From Yamagishiella unicocca (Eukaryota > Chlorophyta > Chlorophyceae > Chlamydomonadales > Volvocaceae), in contig BDSL01000129.1 of assembly GCA_003116995.1 (NCBI GenBank), positions 1 to 64,000 of the forward strand: DNA of 64,000 nucleotides, read 5' to 3'. The notes under the pieces were generated by a model. It was given only the letters and a program-made list of their open reading frames with translations, was not told the origin of the DNA and searched no databases. Position numbers and translations under genes: made by a program. This document shows positions 9,301 to 18,167 of the stretch, one piece after another (positions within the stretch are counted from its first letter, which is position 1; the number at the start of each line of letters is the position of its first letter).

Positions 9301-12184
9301 CCCCTATCCCAATGCCCCCGCCCCCACCCAGCCAGGAACTTCCCCAGGAACGTCCGCTCCGGACCCCCACCCAGGAACGTCCGCTCCGGACCCCCACCCA
9401 GGAACGCCCGCTCCGGACCCCCACCCAGGAACGCCCGCTCCGGACCCCCACCCAGGAACGCCCCTCTGGCGTCCCACTCCGGTCGCTCACCTGTTTTCCA
9501 GGTAGGTGTCGAGGTCAGTGGTGGTGTACGTGACCGGGTCGATCAGCATCGCGGACTGCATCCAGGCGCCCGGGTCGGACAGGTGCGTCCAGTCCAGGGG
9601 GTGCTGGTGGCTGCGGGGGAGCGGGGGGAGCGGGGGGAGAGAAGACCCGGTGACACGAGACGTGGGAAACGGCGGGGGCAGAACGGTGGCTGCGCGAGGG
9701 GATGGGGGGGGCAGTGCAGTAAAAACTACTGTTCCCCTAACAGGGGCAGTGCAGTAAAAACTACTGTTCCCCTAACAGGGGCAGTGCAGTTAAACTACTG
9801 TTCCCCTAACAGGTAGATGTTAACGCAACCAGCACCCATTGCTTAATGTAGCTTCACGTAGTGGAGCAACGGGTGCTGGTGCGGGTGGTTGCGGAGGTGC
9901 GTCCGCTGCCCCCGCCCGACTTCCGCTGCTCCCTGCGGACATTCCAGCAGGCGGCGGCGGCGGTTGAGTCCAGGGGGGGTGCTGCTGACAGCGACTGCCG
10001 GGGCTGCAGGAGGGCGACCGGACAGTTCACCCCCGGGCAGCGGAGCCACACGTCTGGGAGCTAGGAGGCCTAGGGGTCCCTAGGGGGGTGGCAAGGTATC
10101 CCGGGGTGTCCCAAGACGAATGCGGCCGCGGCATGGCCGACCCATGGGACGGCGCACGGTTGCAGAGGCGCTGCTTCCGCCCCCATCCGCACTACCGCCT
10201 TGTGCCCTCCCGCCCCTGCAGCCCCCTGCTCCCGCCCCTGCTCCCGCCCCTGCTCCCGCCCCTGCTCCCGCCCCTGCTCCCGCCCCTGCTCCCGCCCCTG
10301 CTCCCGCCCCTCCTCCCGCCCCTCCTCCCGCCCCTCCTCCCGCCCCTCCTCCCGCCCCTCCTCCCGCCCCTCCTCCCGCCCCTGCTCCCGCCCCTGCTCC
10401 CGCCCCTGCTCCCGCCCCTGCTCCCGCCCCTGCTCCCGCCCCTGCTCCCGCCCCTCCTCCCGCCCCTGCTCCCGCCCCTCCTCCCGCCCCTCCTCCCGCC
10501 CCTCCTCCCGCCCCTCCTCCCGCCCCTCCTCCCGCCCCTGCTCCCGCCCCTGCTCCCGCCCCTGCAGCACCCTGCTCCCGTCCCTGCTCCCGCCCCTCCT
10601 CCCGCCCCTGCTCCCGCCCCTCCTCCCGCCCCTCCTCCCGCCCCTCCTCCCGCCCCTGCTCCCGCCCCTCCTCCCGCCCCTGCTCCCGCCCCTGCTCCCG
10701 CCCCTGCTCCCGCCCCTGCTCCCGCCCCTCCTCCCGCCCCTGCTCCCGCCCCTCCTCCCGCCCCTCCTCCCGCCCCTCCTCCCGCCCCTCCTCCCGCCCC
10801 TGCTCCCGCCCCTGCTCCCGCCCCTGCTCCCGCCCCTGCTCCCGCCCCTGCTCCCGCCCCTGCTCCCGCCCCTGCTCCCGCCCCTCCTCCCGCCCCTGCT
10901 CCCGCCCCTCCTCCCGCCCCTCCTCCCGCCCCTCCTCCCGCCCCTCCTCCCGCCCCTCCTCCCGCCCCTCCTCCCGCCCCCTCCTGTCCCTGTCGCGTAA
11001 ACGGTTTGTACGCCCGCCCCCGCTGCCTCGCAGCCACTCACAGCAGCGGTGCAAACTTCCAGCCCACCCTCCGGGCCTCGTCCAGACCCACGGGCCGCTT
11101 GGGGACCGGGCAGCGGGGAGGCAGCTGACCGGGGGGGGTCACCTTCTTCGGCAGCGTGCAGCCCTTGGCGCCCTGGCGGGGGGGGGCGGGTTTCGGTGTG
11201 GGTTTCGGAGAGAGCTTCGCTAGCAGGCTGGAGGGAGGCCGGGAGGCATGAAGGAGGCGGAGGTGGTGGCGGGGAGGCCGGGAGGGGTGGTGAGTGCGAT
11301 GCATGGGTGCGCGTCAGGGGTACGGGGCGGTGGAAGAAGGCGCCGTTGTGGCGCTCCCTTCTTGTGGCCGGCCCGGCCCCTGCAAGCCTAGCGCCCTGCC
11401 CGCCCAGCCCGCCCAGCCCGCCCACCTTGGCGGTTACGTTTGCGGCCCAGTCCAGGGAGGCGTCGAAGGAGGGCCGCATCAGCAGGCTGCCCTTATCGCC
11501 GTCGAGGGCTCCTCCCGGGGATGAGGCGGCTGGGGAGGCGGGGGTCGGGCCCGCGGCTGCCAGCCCCGCACCCTCCCTGGAGGGCCCCTTGGCTGCTGCG
11601 CGAGCTGCTTTAGCCGGGGGCGAGGCGGGAAAGGCGGCGGGGGTGGGGGCAGCAGAACCCAGCAGGATTCCGCTCCAGAGTCGTCCACGTGCAGCCGGCG
11701 TCGAGGGGGTGCTGGCAGCACCCCCCGGCAGCCGCAGCAGCGACCCCGGCAGCAGCACCGGAATCCAGAGTCCGGCCCAACCCGGATCCGGATCCGGTGC
11801 CCCCCCGTCAGGCCCGGTTCCCCGCCCGCCCCGCCCCGGCGGTGCGGCGGGGGGGGGAGCCAGCAGCAGCGTCAGCAGAAGCGCCAGGGCCAGGGAGGGG
11901 AATCCACGGCCGCTCGCGCTGCGAAAGCGGTGGCAATAGCACCCGTGCCGGCGGGTGCGCTGGCTGCTGCTGCTGCAGCCTTCACCCGCGCTGCTGGCAC
12001 TGCAGGTGTTACTGACGAGGGGTTGCGGAGTAGAGGTGCGTGTGCCGCCACTGTCGGGGCCTGAGACCACCTGGCGCTGCAACCCGGCCGCCGCTTGATG
12101 CTCGGCCCCCAGCTGCTGCCGCCGCTGCTGCTGCTGCTGCGCCGGCCACGTGTGGTTGTCTTCCGAGTCGTGTTGGCGTAGCAT
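3322..12184 (-). CDS. VPS62-family (DUF946-like) protein with two hydrophobic anchors
   Basis: Fourteen exons, inferred from matching splice phases: about 12184-11426, 11225-11042, 10053-9858, 9603-9491, 9016-8437, 8276-8159, 7948-7807, 7363-7257, 6626-6486, 6291-6176, 5644-5453, 4934-4775, 4530-4361 and 3638-3322. The ATG at 12184 opens a Gln/Ser-rich leader and a hydrophobic segment (FPSLALALLLTLLLAPP) that may be a signal anchor. The family signature is spread over exons 2-10: WKFAPLL, HPLDWTHLSDPGAW, THAFVYTFWLFYPFNG, GDWEHLKVY, LQYSQHTW and YAGLHSHANSPHTS. These correspond to the W..FYPFN, GDWEH, SQH and HSHAS.PH blocks of VPS62/DUF946 proteins. The last exon has a second membrane segment (LRLFVVAATLAVVAAAALSA) and a His/Gln-rich tail. 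The yeast member is linked to vacuolar sorting; the biochemical role is unknown. The exon 1/2 junction phase is unresolved, and exon 5 holds long Ala and Gly/Glu stretches. Confidence 0.75.
3833..3948 (+). repeat. dispersed repeat fragment (left-end type) in a VPS62 intron
   Basis: AACCCGTGTACGAAAGGAAG, then CCGTTTAGAACAGACGTTGC, then AAGCATGCTGGGGAACTTGG. It aligns with the left ends of the elements at 26720, 39345 (reverse) and 42474, through to the AAGGTCGTAGGTCGACCTT palindromic stretch. It lies between the last two exons of the VPS62-like gene. Confidence 0.6.
5335..5414 (-). repeat. dispersed repeat fragment (right-end type) in a VPS62 intron
   Basis: Contains TATGCACCCACTACACTTCC, then CATGTCGAGTTATCGGTTC, then TTTTCTGCAACCCC, preceded by GCGCGCGTCCAGGTGTCCGA. 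The longer flank matches the copy at 6940-7020, which shows that the right end extends past the GCATAG motif. Confidence 0.6.
6653..6702 (+). repeat. dispersed repeat fragment (right-end type)
   Basis: TTACAATTAAAGAACCGGTA, then ACGCGACTGGGGAAACGA, inside the intron between exons at 7257 and 6626 of the VPS62-like gene. Only the right terminus is present. Confidence 0.5.
6795..7020 (+). mobile_element. internally deleted copy of the dispersed element (both ends)
   Basis: Starts with TTTCGAGGAAGACCCGTGGA, the left terminus of the 820-bp family, followed by AAACCGTTTGGAACAGACGG and GTGCATGCTGG. A partial second left end begins near 6867. It ends with the right terminus TTACAATAAAAGAACCGGTA, then ACTCGACTGGGGAAATGTAG. 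Left and right ends are in the same relative order and orientation as in the complete copy at 38450-39345, so this ~200-bp sequence is best read as a deletion derivative inserted in an intron. Confidence 0.6.
7371..7505. repeat. GGCAGGGGGG minisatellite in a VPS62 intron
   Basis: About a dozen degenerate 10-16-bp units of GGGCGGCAGGGGGG immediately upstream (in minus-strand sense) of the exon starting at 7363. It lies within the C-rich end of the intron and may contribute the polypyrimidine tract. Confidence 0.7.
9088..9142 (+). repeat. dispersed repeat fragment (right-end type)
   Basis: TTACGGAAAAGAACCGGTTA, then CGCGACATGGGAAACGGAAA, then GTTGCATAG. This is another right-end copy, in the intron between VPS62 exons at 9491 and 9016. 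Confidence 0.5.
9352..9470. repeat. 27-bp minisatellite, ~4 copies
   Basis: The unit is CAGGAACGTCCGCTCCGGAC plus CCCCACC. The first copies carry CGTCCG and the later ones CGCCCG, so there are two unit variants. The array lies in the intron following the exon that ends at 9491. The unit is a multiple of three, so it makes spurious repetitive ORFs (QERPLRTPT on plus). Confidence 0.85.
9709..9812. repeat. 36-bp tandem repeat, 3 copies
   Basis: Three copies of GGGGCAGTGCAGTAAAAACT followed by ACTGTTCCCCTAACAG; the last has a short internal deletion. It is intronic in the VPS62-like gene. It is less GC-rich than its surroundings and resembles a small duplicated insertion. Confidence 0.8.
10205..10985. 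repeat. 12-bp minisatellite (~64 copies) in a VPS62 intron
   Basis: About 780 bp of CTCCCGCCCCTG or CTCCCGCCCCTC units with very few other changes, interrupted once near 10560 by a GCAGCACC variant. Because the unit is a multiple of three with no stop in any frame, it produces long artefactual ORFs on both strands. It occupies most of the intron between exons 2 and 3 of the VPS62-like gene. The two unit types alternate in blocks, which suggests segmental expansion. Confidence 0.95.
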
Positions 12185-13950
12185 TGCGGATGGACCTGCG
12201 GGTCCGAGGGGTGCGACGGGTGGCCGTTAGCAGATGCAGGTGCCAACACACGCGGTACTCCGAGACAACGATACCAAACCCTCACACGCTTAGGACTTGC
12301 ATTCCAGGCAACGTCGTCACGGGGAGAGCCCTAACGCAAAACGTTTGTCGTGGGGGAGCGACGAAATACAGGCGGCCTCATGGATCAACAAGCCAATGCA
12401 TCAGTAAGCAAGCCGTAGGCAGTGATCTGATGCCAATCGAGCCCTCTACAGACAGATTGCAAAATCCAGGCTGGTATGTTGTAACCACTTGCTCGCGTGA
12501 CAGCATGACAAACAAGGCAATACACTTTAGACGCACCGGGTCGCCACTAGTGATATGACAACCTGAAGTGGATGCGGTGCCCTCCAATTATATCGAATAA
12601 ATCGCTCCAACGCTCGCGCCCAGCGGCTTTTTCCCGCCACAGCCCCGATTCCGAGCGAGTAGTTCGTTTACGCAAGAACAAGAAGTTACTTCGAATCGTC
12701 GAATCGTGTCATTTATAGATGTCTAACCAATTTCAAAGATGCTGCTGTTGTCTCCTAGGAGTGGTGCGACCTTTACAAGCTAAAAGTATCTTACTCAGTG
12801 TTACATATACTACGGAACATTACAGTACTAGTCACGTGACGACGTACTGCGATTGATTTATCCGGCGTGCTTCAAGTTTGCGCCAACGGCGGTCGGACGG
12901 CGGTGTACGGCACAATCCTACTGCCGTTAGGCCAACATTGATTCTTGAGGGCCAACAGTTTTCGAGCAGAAGGATGCACCGCTCGTGTCCTATGCTGCCT
13001 CGCCGCAGCAGCCCTAGGAGACAACAGCTGCATCCAGCGGCGTCAGCAGCAGGTGGTTGTTCTGGGTTGCAGGGATTGCTTTCCAGAGGGATGGCACGTG
13101 CGGTCAAGCCGAGCAATCCCAACCGCCCCCCAGGTCACGATCCATATCTGTATGGTCTCAAACCTTCCTAATCAATCCCTGCTGTCTTCCGTACATCGAT
13201 CTCCAACCCTACCTGGGACAGGCAATCCGTAACCTGCACTGCGCAATTTCCAAACCTGGAAGAGTTAATAATCTTTAACCTACATACCTTCGATTTGCGC
13301 AACCTGTAACCCAGTAACAGTGCATCTCTAACCTATGCACATTATGTGTGCTATACTGACTGGGAAAGGCCGTTTTCTCCAATTGCCTTGCTGTAAATCT
13401 AAAACGGTAACCTGCGTGTCCCTGCGTGCTAACTTTGGAAGGTTTACCTTTATATCAATGACAGTGCATGGGGATTTGCAGCATCGCACGACACCATTGC
13501 ACGCTACCGGCACACGTAGGACAGGCGCCTGAGGACGGTAGAGGGTATGCGGGTTCTCTTGCTGGCCACACACACGATCAGTACAACCAAGAGCATCTCC
13601 CCTTTACTTGCTGTGCCACGCTGTGTGTGTATGTTGCATGAACGGTTCGCGCGGATATGGACCAACGAGACTCGAGTCCAGCTACCACTACTGATACCAC
13701 ACACATACACATTCAGATGAACACGAACACACGCCACTTGAGCCTGTCGCGGAGAACCCTGGGCAGCCAGGCTAGCTGACCGGACGCGTTGGACGAGTTG
13801 AGAAGAAACATGGTTCTAAGGGCTAAATCGGCACCGAACGGTTCACAATGTACGAGTCGGATGGATTTCTACCTGTCGCGGATGGATCCGGCGTCGGTTG
13901 ACCGTTAGACGTCTTACCTTGCGCAGCTGACGTGGCCCCGAGGCCGGGCC
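12185..13950. other. intergenic stretch, no gene recognised
   Basis: Lower-GC DNA upstream of the VPS62-like gene. It must hold that gene's 5' UTR and promoter, but no TATA-like box or conserved motif stands out. The short ORFs on either strand show no family motif and no sustained codon bias. Confidence 0.5.
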
Positions 13951-13959
13951 GGGCCCGCT

Positions 13960-14092
13960 AGTGTATTACGTGGGCGAGGCCGGGAGGCCGAGGCCACGAG
14001 GCCACATTGACTGGCGCATTACGTTGCGCAGGCCGCGCATTACGTTGCGCAGCCCAGGATTACGTTGCACTGGCAAGCATTACGTTGCGCAG
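13960..14092 (+). promoter_or_regulatory. ATTACGTTGCGCAG repeat array (putative upstream element)
   Basis: Four close copies of ATTACGTTGCGCAG at about 20-21-bp spacing (near 14019, 14039, 14060 as a variant, and 14080) plus a degenerate ATTACGTGGGCGAG near 13963. They precede a TATA box by about 50 bp. Regular spacing near two helical turns and proximity to a TATA box suggest repeated activator sites in a promoter or in the U3 of an LTR. Confidence 0.5.
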
Positions 14093-14140
14093 GGTTGTAC
14101 CCACCATCGGGTATCAAAAGGGGGAAGACCCGTGCTAGTG

Positions 14141-14150
14141 CTATATAAAG
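14141..14150 (+). promoter_or_regulatory. TATA box
   Basis: CTATATAAAG, a strong TATA match in a GC-rich context, lies downstream of the ATTACGTTGCGCAG array and upstream of a stretch ending at a primer-binding-site-like sequence. This order (U3 repeats, TATA, leader, PBS) is that of a retrotransposon LTR. Confidence 0.55.
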
Positions 14151-14678
14151 GCTGGAGCCACAAGCCTCTATTAGCCACAAGCCTCTAGGAGTCACTTATC
14201 GTTGACTACAGTCCTTACTCAGTAGGCTGGTCACAGACGCTCCGGGCCCACAGACCCTTACTCTGTCGTTAAGAGTCACGCCCCCTGGGAAAACTTTGGA
14301 CCCAGCTGTTAAGTCCCCAGCACTTAACCTTTGCCCTGGCACGCAGTCCTGTAAACACTGCAGTTGCCTCGCCGAGCTTCCCATATCAGGAGTCCTAAGC
14401 TCCTCAATCGCACAGGCACGGGTGTCAGATCTACCCACACCCACAGGCTCTTCCGCTGCGCTCTAATATCTCATCTAGCAATACACCGTTAGTAAAGTTT
14501 ACGTTACTGTCGGTCCATACGGGTTCAAACGCTGCGTCTCCGTCGGCTACGGGCGCAGTGCGGCGACGTTAATAAGCAACGGTCTGGGCAATCTAGCGGC
14601 AGCGAAGTCCCACCTCTTATCGTTACACGTCGCGAAAAAATTTGGGTGGACATAGTTAGTGGGGCGCGCCCGCGCGCG

Positions 14679-14691
14679 TGGTATCGAGACG
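14679..14691 (+). other. putative tRNA primer-binding site
   Basis: TGGTATCGAGACG begins with the TGG expected to pair with a tRNA CCA end. It is identical over 13 bases to the sequence two bases after the 5' LTR of the chromovirus at 46116-46405. The primer tRNA was not identified; the tRNA-Lys at 59.3 kb does not match it. Confidence 0.5.
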
Positions 14692-15000
14692 CAGTCGGAG
14701 GCCCGCACTGGCATGCAGAGTCTCATTGCCATGGCGCTGGCAAGAGACGAGGTGCAGGTTGTGTTTGGGCGAGCCCTGCACGCCACCGTCCGGGACGTGG
14801 CGACCGTTGGGGCCGTACCGTAAGCCGACCGCCCCATGGGTCGACGGTCTGATGACTGGTTTCGCGCACTCGACCCAGCCGGACGGTCGCCACGTCCCGG
14901 ATGGTGGCGTGCAGGGCTCGCCCAAACACAACCTGCACCTCGTCTCTTGCCAGCGCCATGGCAATGAGACTCTGCATGTCAGTGCGGGCCTCCGACTGGC
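14691..15000. repeat. inverted repeat of a gag segment (~116-bp arms)
   Basis: Arm 1 (about 14691-14806) encodes on the plus strand a peptide containing SLIAMALARDEVQVVF. Arm 2 (about 14883-15000) encodes almost the same peptide on the minus strand. The spacer (about 14807-14882) is itself repeated in inverse orientation at about 16015-16090, where it overlaps the stop codon of the integrase pseudogene. The layout shows that a retroelement copy was copied or repaired in both orientations. Confidence 0.75.
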
Positions 15001-15433
15001 GGTCTGCTACCATCCAAACACCGGTCGTGTCAAACCTGGACACCGTCCGGGTCCCCTCCCAGGGAGGCCCGAATAACATCTCGCTCAGCACCGCGGTTTC
15101 CGGACCTATGAACCCCGCAAGGAGCGCTTCCGTGACGGCTCGGCCGAACTCGGGCGGCGGCGCCATTTGGACTGCCTCCTCGTCGGGTCGAGGCTCCTGA
15201 ACCGGCTCGACCTCGCCTTTGGGGCTAGGCGGGGGACCCGGCTCTACCAGCAGCACGGCCTGTGATGAGATGTCGGACTCGGTCGGGGCCCGTTCCGCCA
15301 GGGCGGCGAACGGGCTGACGACGGCTTGCGGTGTGTCGCTCCCGTCGTACGTCGGGTTCCTTGTCACGTCGGCGGCGGCCGGCGTTACCGGAGCGGCGCC
15401 GGAACGACGGGGAGCCGTTTCCCATCCGCTCAT
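14883..15433 (-). pseudogene. gag-like fragment of an LTR retroelement
   Basis: An open frame on the minus strand starting near 15433, rich in Pro, Glu and Ala. It passes through MQSLIAMALARDEVQVVF, shared with the other arm of the inverted repeat. Beyond 14883 it reads into unrelated sequence, so the frame is broken by the rearrangement. Assignment to gag is inferred from its place next to the PBS and integrase. No zinc knuckle is visible. Confidence 0.4.
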
Positions 15434-16076
15434 AGGTGCCGACCTTAAGGCGGTCGGAGCGCCTCACCATAGACAGGGCCATCCTTGACGGCTTGTACTT
15501 AGCGGCGGCCTTGGGCGAAGTTCGTCGAGGGCGCGGAACGCGGTGGTAGCGCGCAGTAGCGCGCGTAACACTGCAACCCCACTGACCTCTTGCCACCGAG
15601 ACGTATGCCACCGAGACGTATTTATTGCCAATCGGGGTAACGGTCAAAGGTCTTATGCCGGAACAACCGCTTCTAGAACCTTGGCCTAGCCAACAACCGT
15701 CCCGGTCCTGGGGACTACCACCCGCGGGGGACCTTCTCAGCTAGCCGCCGGTGCAGCTCCGGCGGTACTTGGCGTGCGGGGTTGTAGATCGCGTCCCTAT
15801 GTGTAACTCTCCCCGCACGGTTGCCGCCAGCCTCCTCATTCTGGATTCGCCACAACTACCGGTGATCAGGATCCGACTGGGCGCCGAGCGGACCGTGCTC
15901 GTCCGCGTCTCGTCGGCCCGGTGTGGTCCTCCTGGCCGCTCCCGTTAGCTCCACCATTAGTACCGGGACGACCCACGCATTATCATCTGACGCGGAGCGC
16001 CCAGCGTCCGCCACTGGTCCGGCTGGGTCGAGTGCGCGAAACCAGTCATCAGACCGTCGACCCATGGGGCCTCGAC

Positions 16077-17556
16077 TTACAGTACGTACAGCTGGTGGGC
16101 CGGGATAGTGAAAGCGTGTCCATCCGCTGTGACGACCTTGGCCAGAGTGCCGTTGGTGTTCCAATAGTCGAAGAAGAATGGACCCTCCCGGTCCGGCGCC
16201 AGCTTGTGCGTACGCCGCACCTGTCTGTAGGCTTTAGCGTGTAGCTGCAAATCCGGCAGGTGATCCAGAGCGGCATCCTCGCCCGCCTTGCCTGCCGTTC
16301 CGGGCATCTCTCCTGCCGACGTCACCAGGTTCGTTCCACCCGCTTGCGTGCCGCCAGCCTCGTGATCCCCCGACTTGGGGCCCGCCGTCGTTTCCTTGGT
16401 AGTCACAGCGCCGCCCGGGCACGCCCCTCCTGTGCCCGCCGCTTCGGCAGGACCATCGCCGGTCCTGGGCGCCACCCGGCTGCCGGGGGCTGGGCGACGC
16501 CGGCGCGCATGGTCGCGGACATCTCGCTCCTTGGCCTGACAAAGGTTAGTGTCGACCCGGGCAGCTATGGCCTCCAGCTGCTGCCTTCGCCGCCGCATAG
16601 CCTCATAGTCGGCGGCCGGCATGTCTTCCCCTACCTGAGTCGGCGGGGGACTGCGCCTTGGCTGGCCGCGCCGCTCGCCGCTCTCCGGCGGTCGTGAGCT
16701 CCCGGCCAAACAGCCACAGCGCGGGGCTCACGCGGGTGCTATCCTGCCTGCTGGCGCGTAGCCCGGTAGCCTTAGACGCCCTTAAACACCTCCTGATCCC
16801 AGTCGTCCCCGGCGTCATTAAGGGACTTGCGTAGCGCTGTAAGGAGGACCCCAACGATCCTCTCGGCTTGTCCGTTGCTCTGAGGCGTGTAGGCTGCGGT
16901 GCGCCGATGTGTGATGCTGTTCAGCCAGCAGCAAAGCATCGAACCGCCCTTCCCATTCTCGGCCCTGGTCGGTCACCACGGCCGCTGGGTGCCATAGCGG
17001 GCCATCCATTGCTGGAAAAACCAGCCGGCTGTAGTGCCTGCTTGCTTATCGGGCAGCACTCCAACCGCAGGCCACTTCGACCACGAGTCCACCGCCACAA
17101 TGGTATACTTGTTACCTCTGGGCGTAGCACTGTAGGGCCCCATCAGATCCACATGCACGCGCCCCCATAAGGGCACTACGGGCAGAGGGTGTAGTGGATG
17201 ATCCCGCAGCAGCTTGTTCTTGCCGGCGGCACATTGCTCGCAGTGCCGTACCACGCGCCGCACGTCTTGCATCATGCCTTCCCAGTAGTAACGCTTGCGT
17301 ACGCCTTGCTGACCCCCCAATTGGACATCTCGTGTGCTTCGCGTAGGGCTTGTCCCCGCTCTTCCATCTTCAAAACCCGGACGCGAGACTGTTTGTCAGT
17401 GCTAATCTTGAACAGCTGGCCATCCTTCATTTCGAACCTCTCTGCCTTCTTCCGCAGGCGCGTCATCTCTCGCAAGTTCTCTTCTCCTGACTTGGTCGGG
17501 TCGATGGGCAGTTTCTGAGTTCGTAGATACTCTATGAAGGGCGCGTCCTGCCACAC
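16077..17556 (-). pseudogene. decayed Ty3/gypsy-type integrase
   Basis: Three minus-strand frames must be joined, so the gene is broken. 17556-17272 and 17320-16973 carry a zinc-binding N-terminus (KRYYWEGMMQDV, HCEQCAAGK) and the start of the catalytic core (GRVHVDLMGPY, YTIVAVDSWSKWPAV). 17009-16818 continues the core (VVTDQGREWEG, second acidic residue). 16709-16077 ends in an SH3-like C-terminal region (DREGPFFFDYWNTNG, FTIPAHQLYVL). No reverse transcriptase or RNase H lies upstream, so the element is deleted as well as frameshifted. A PHD-finger ORF precedes it in the same orientation. Confidence 0.75.
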
Positions 17557-18167
17557 ATCAAGTTCGGCAGGCAGGTGGCTCCCGGGCCAACGTCGCCCTC
17601 GTCGCTACCTGGAATGGAGCTAGGGCTACTGCTGTTTGGTGAGTGGCTGGTATGTGGGCTTGCATCTCGGGACTCAGATGTCAGGCGCCGCCGTTTGGGC
17701 GGCCTCTCTTTGACCGGTCCCGTTGGCTCTCCCGCATCTGGCTTACTATGAAGCGGACAGTACCAGGGTCCTGCCGGTACTGCCGACAGCGGGGGATCCA
17801 AGCAGCAGGTCGTGTGCCAGCCGAGCCCACAACTTGGCTCGTCGCACAGCAGCATAGTAGAGCTAGGGCGACCATGGAAGCATCCCGCGCAAATGAGTGA
17901 GGGGTCTTCGTCCGTGTCGGTAGAAGCTGAAGCAGGGGCCTCCGAGTAGTCGAGTAGTCGCGTGTTTGGGCAACGTCTCCGCTTTCGCCCGGTAGCAATA
18001 GCTGTTGCCATCGGTGGGAATGTGGTCACTATCCGGTGCGGAACTCCTGGGAGGCCCCGGGGCGGCGTGGATAAGGGGCTGGCCCCCCTAATCCTCGCAC
18101 GGGGACGCCGAGTACTAGGCTCTGCCGCAGACTCGGGAGTGTCTATCGCCAATATAATATCTCTCAA
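17532..18167 (-). CDS. PHD-finger protein fragment of a retroelement polyprotein
   Basis: A 211-residue open frame with a clear C4HC3 PHD finger at about residues 93-140 (nucleotides 17891-17748). It reads C-x2-C, then CDEPSC, then GWHTTC and finally WYCPLH, with the conserved Trp before the last pair. A basic stretch (GRKRRRC) precedes it and a Ser/Pro-rich tail follows. It overlaps the start of the integrase pseudogene, in another frame of the same strand. PHD fingers, which bind histone H3 tails, are known in some algal and plant LTR retroelement proteins, where they may guide insertion. A captured host exon is the alternative. Whether the frame is translated is unknown. Confidence 0.6.
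   Translation of the reverse strand: MRDIILAIDTPESAAEPSTRRPRARIRGASPLSTPPRGLPGVPHRIVTTFPPMATAIATGRKRRRCPNTRLLDYSEAPASASTDTDEDPSLICAGCFHGRPSSTMLLCDEPSCGLGWHTTCCLDPPLSAVPAGPWYCPLHSKPDAGEPTGPVKERPPKRRRLTSESRDASPHTSHSPNSSSPSSIPGSDEGDVGPGATCLPNLMCGRTRPS

Larger units (their letters stand above)
13960..14678 (+). mobile_element. probable 5' LTR of a decayed LTR retrotransposon
   Basis: The interval contains a repeat array, a TATA box at 14141 and about 500 bp of non-coding leader, and stops just before TGGTATCGAGACG, the same PBS-like sequence that follows the chromovirus LTR at 46408. The left boundary is a guess and no second copy of this LTR was found in the window, so the call rests on gene order and the PBS. 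Confidence 0.4.

Noticed and set aside
10070..12184. A 704-codon minus-strand ORF and several 260-370-codon ORFs on both strands across 10.1-11.2 kb
   Set aside because: Most of their length is the 12-bp minisatellite, which has no stop in any frame. Only the N-terminal ~253 codons of the minus ORF look like a real exon.
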